DNA of 61,143 nt from Streptosporangiaceae bacterium (GTDB lineage: Bacteria; Actinomycetota; Actinomycetes; Streptosporangiales; Streptosporangiaceae), in NCBI GenBank assembly GCA_025934375.1, contig JAICYD010000028.1:1-61143 (forward strand). Reading direction: 5' to 3'. The notes beneath the pieces were generated by a model, which saw nothing but the letters and a program-made list of their open reading frames with translations, was not told the DNA's origin and ran no database searches. Each line of letters begins with the position of its first letter. Positions within the stretch are counted from its first letter, which is position 1. Position numbers and translations under genes: made by a program. Below are positions 60,667 to 61,143 of this stretch, piece after piece.

Positions 60667-60705
60667 ATGCCAGATCTGATTCCCGCGCCTCCCGCCAACC
60701 GCTGA
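60667..60705 (+). CDS. Possible 12-codon leader peptide
   Basis: ATG 60667 is preceded by a near-perfect GGGAGGTG site (60653-60660) and encodes MPDLIPAPPANR then TGA (60703-60705), 41 bp before the VOC gene. It is Pro-rich (four of twelve), which can slow ribosomes. Only the strong ribosome-binding site supports it. Confidence 0.35.
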   Translation: MPDLIPAPPANR

Positions 60706-60746
60706 CACCCTGGCGGCAGGCGCCACTTACCACGTGGAGAAATACC

Positions 60747-61139
60747 GTGAGCTCTGCCATCTACAACATCACCTTCGACTGTGCCGACCCGCTGGCGCTA
60801 GCCAGGTTCTGGGGGCAGGTAACCGGGCTGCCGGTGATCGAGGAGCCCCAGCCGGGATACCCGGAGTCCGCCGTGGGCGACAGCCGGCCGCGGCTCTACT
60901 TCGTCAAGGTTCCCGAGGAAAAGATCGCCAAGAACCGGGTGCACCTGGACGTCATGCCCAGCGACCGGACGCAAGACGAGGAGATCGCCAGGCTTATCCG
61001 GCTCGGCGCCGCCATCGTCAGTGACCGGCGGCCGGACGTCGGCTGGGTGATCATGGCCGATCCCGAGGGCAACGAGTTCTGCGTCGAAATGAGCCGCGCC
61101 GAGCTAGACGCCGCCCTGACGGCGGAAGGCTCCGAATAG
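60747..61139 (+). CDS. VOC family (glyoxalase-like) protein
   Basis: The 130-aa protein starts at GTG 60747 after GGAGAA and has a single glyoxalase/VOC domain: YNITFDCADPLALARFWGQVTGL at the start, RVHLDVMPSD in the middle and MADPEGNEFCVEM at the end. Metal-ligand-type His and Glu are in place. Members include dioxygenases, isomerases and antibiotic-binding proteins; no substrate can be given. The frame upstream to 60519 has no homology character. It ends 4 bp before the window end. Confidence 0.88.
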   Translation: MSSAIYNITFDCADPLALARFWGQVTGLPVIEEPQPGYPESAVGDSRPRLYFVKVPEEKIAKNRVHLDVMPSDRTQDEEIARLIRLGAAIVSDRRPDVGWVIMADPEGNEFCVEMSRAELDAALTAEGSE

Positions 61140-61143
61140 GCGC

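Overview
This 61 kb window is chromosomal DNA from a high-G+C actinobacterium. Codon third positions are almost all G or C, and GTG or TTG starts are common. Several genes are actinobacterial in character: a mycothiol-type formaldehyde dehydrogenase, a small Rv1284-like beta-carbonic anhydrase, DUF1707 and MSMEG_1061-type flavoproteins, an NB-ARC/TPR regulator, and long FtsX-type permeases paired with MacB-like ATPases. No rRNA, tRNA or CRISPR array was found. The genus cannot be fixed from the sequence; a soil-type, Streptosporangiales-like organism is a reasonable guess.

Layout. 1-6.0 kb holds envelope and surface proteins: a truncated beta-propeller remnant, a Lys/Ala/Pro-rich secreted protein, a Ser/Thr/Pro-rich wall protein, and a Tyr/Gly-rich membrane protein with an array of T-x-x-D motifs. 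6.2-15.3 kb holds a uronate-dehydrogenase-like gene and a four-gene exporter (two giant FtsX permeases, two ATPases). 15.3-18.0 kb is a minus-strand operon of formaldehyde dehydrogenase, sulfotransferase-like protein and class IV aminotransferase. 18-29.8 kb is mixed metabolism and envelope: PhzF, an HpnB-like glycosyltransferase with a polytopic membrane protein, carbonic anhydrase, an L,D-transpeptidase, an amidotransferase with a divergent LysR, an SPFH/NfeD-like pair, a DHA2 transporter and a MaoC hydratase. 30-39.3 kb is housekeeping and regulation: LysM/lysozyme-like protein, rnhA, amidohydrolase, ppk2, PPOX flavoprotein, maf, Gfo/Idh/MocA, STAS, XRE, DUF1707 and DUF3800. The DUF3800 gene is followed by a strongly structured, possibly RNA-coding segment.

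41.7-45.1 kb is the accessory hot spot. Two convergent serine recombinases (one small resolvase, one large integrase type) and a 49-codon acidic ORF lie between two unrelated truncated host genes, a nucleotidyltransferase on the left and a luciferase-like monooxygenase on the right. This looks like an insertion followed by deletion of the DNA between them. The monooxygenase stub was the last, translationally coupled gene of the next operon, 45.1-52.0 kb (peptidase, solute-binding lipoprotein, two permeases, two ATPases), which runs away from a divergent GntR regulator. 52.9-61.1 kb holds a threonine-aldolase-like enzyme, a GH5-CBM2 cellulase, a tiny membrane protein, a SnoaL-like protein, an AraC regulator, an XRE-NB-ARC-TPR regulator and a VOC protein.

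Recurrent small-scale themes are in-frame 15-bp tandem repeats (three copies each in four ORFs, two copies in a fifth), a short 3'-flanking hairpin element with a CACCA loop seen three times, convergent genes whose two stop codons share one CTAG, and two convergent pairs in which one partner has no stop where its conserved domain ends and reads on antisense into its neighbour.
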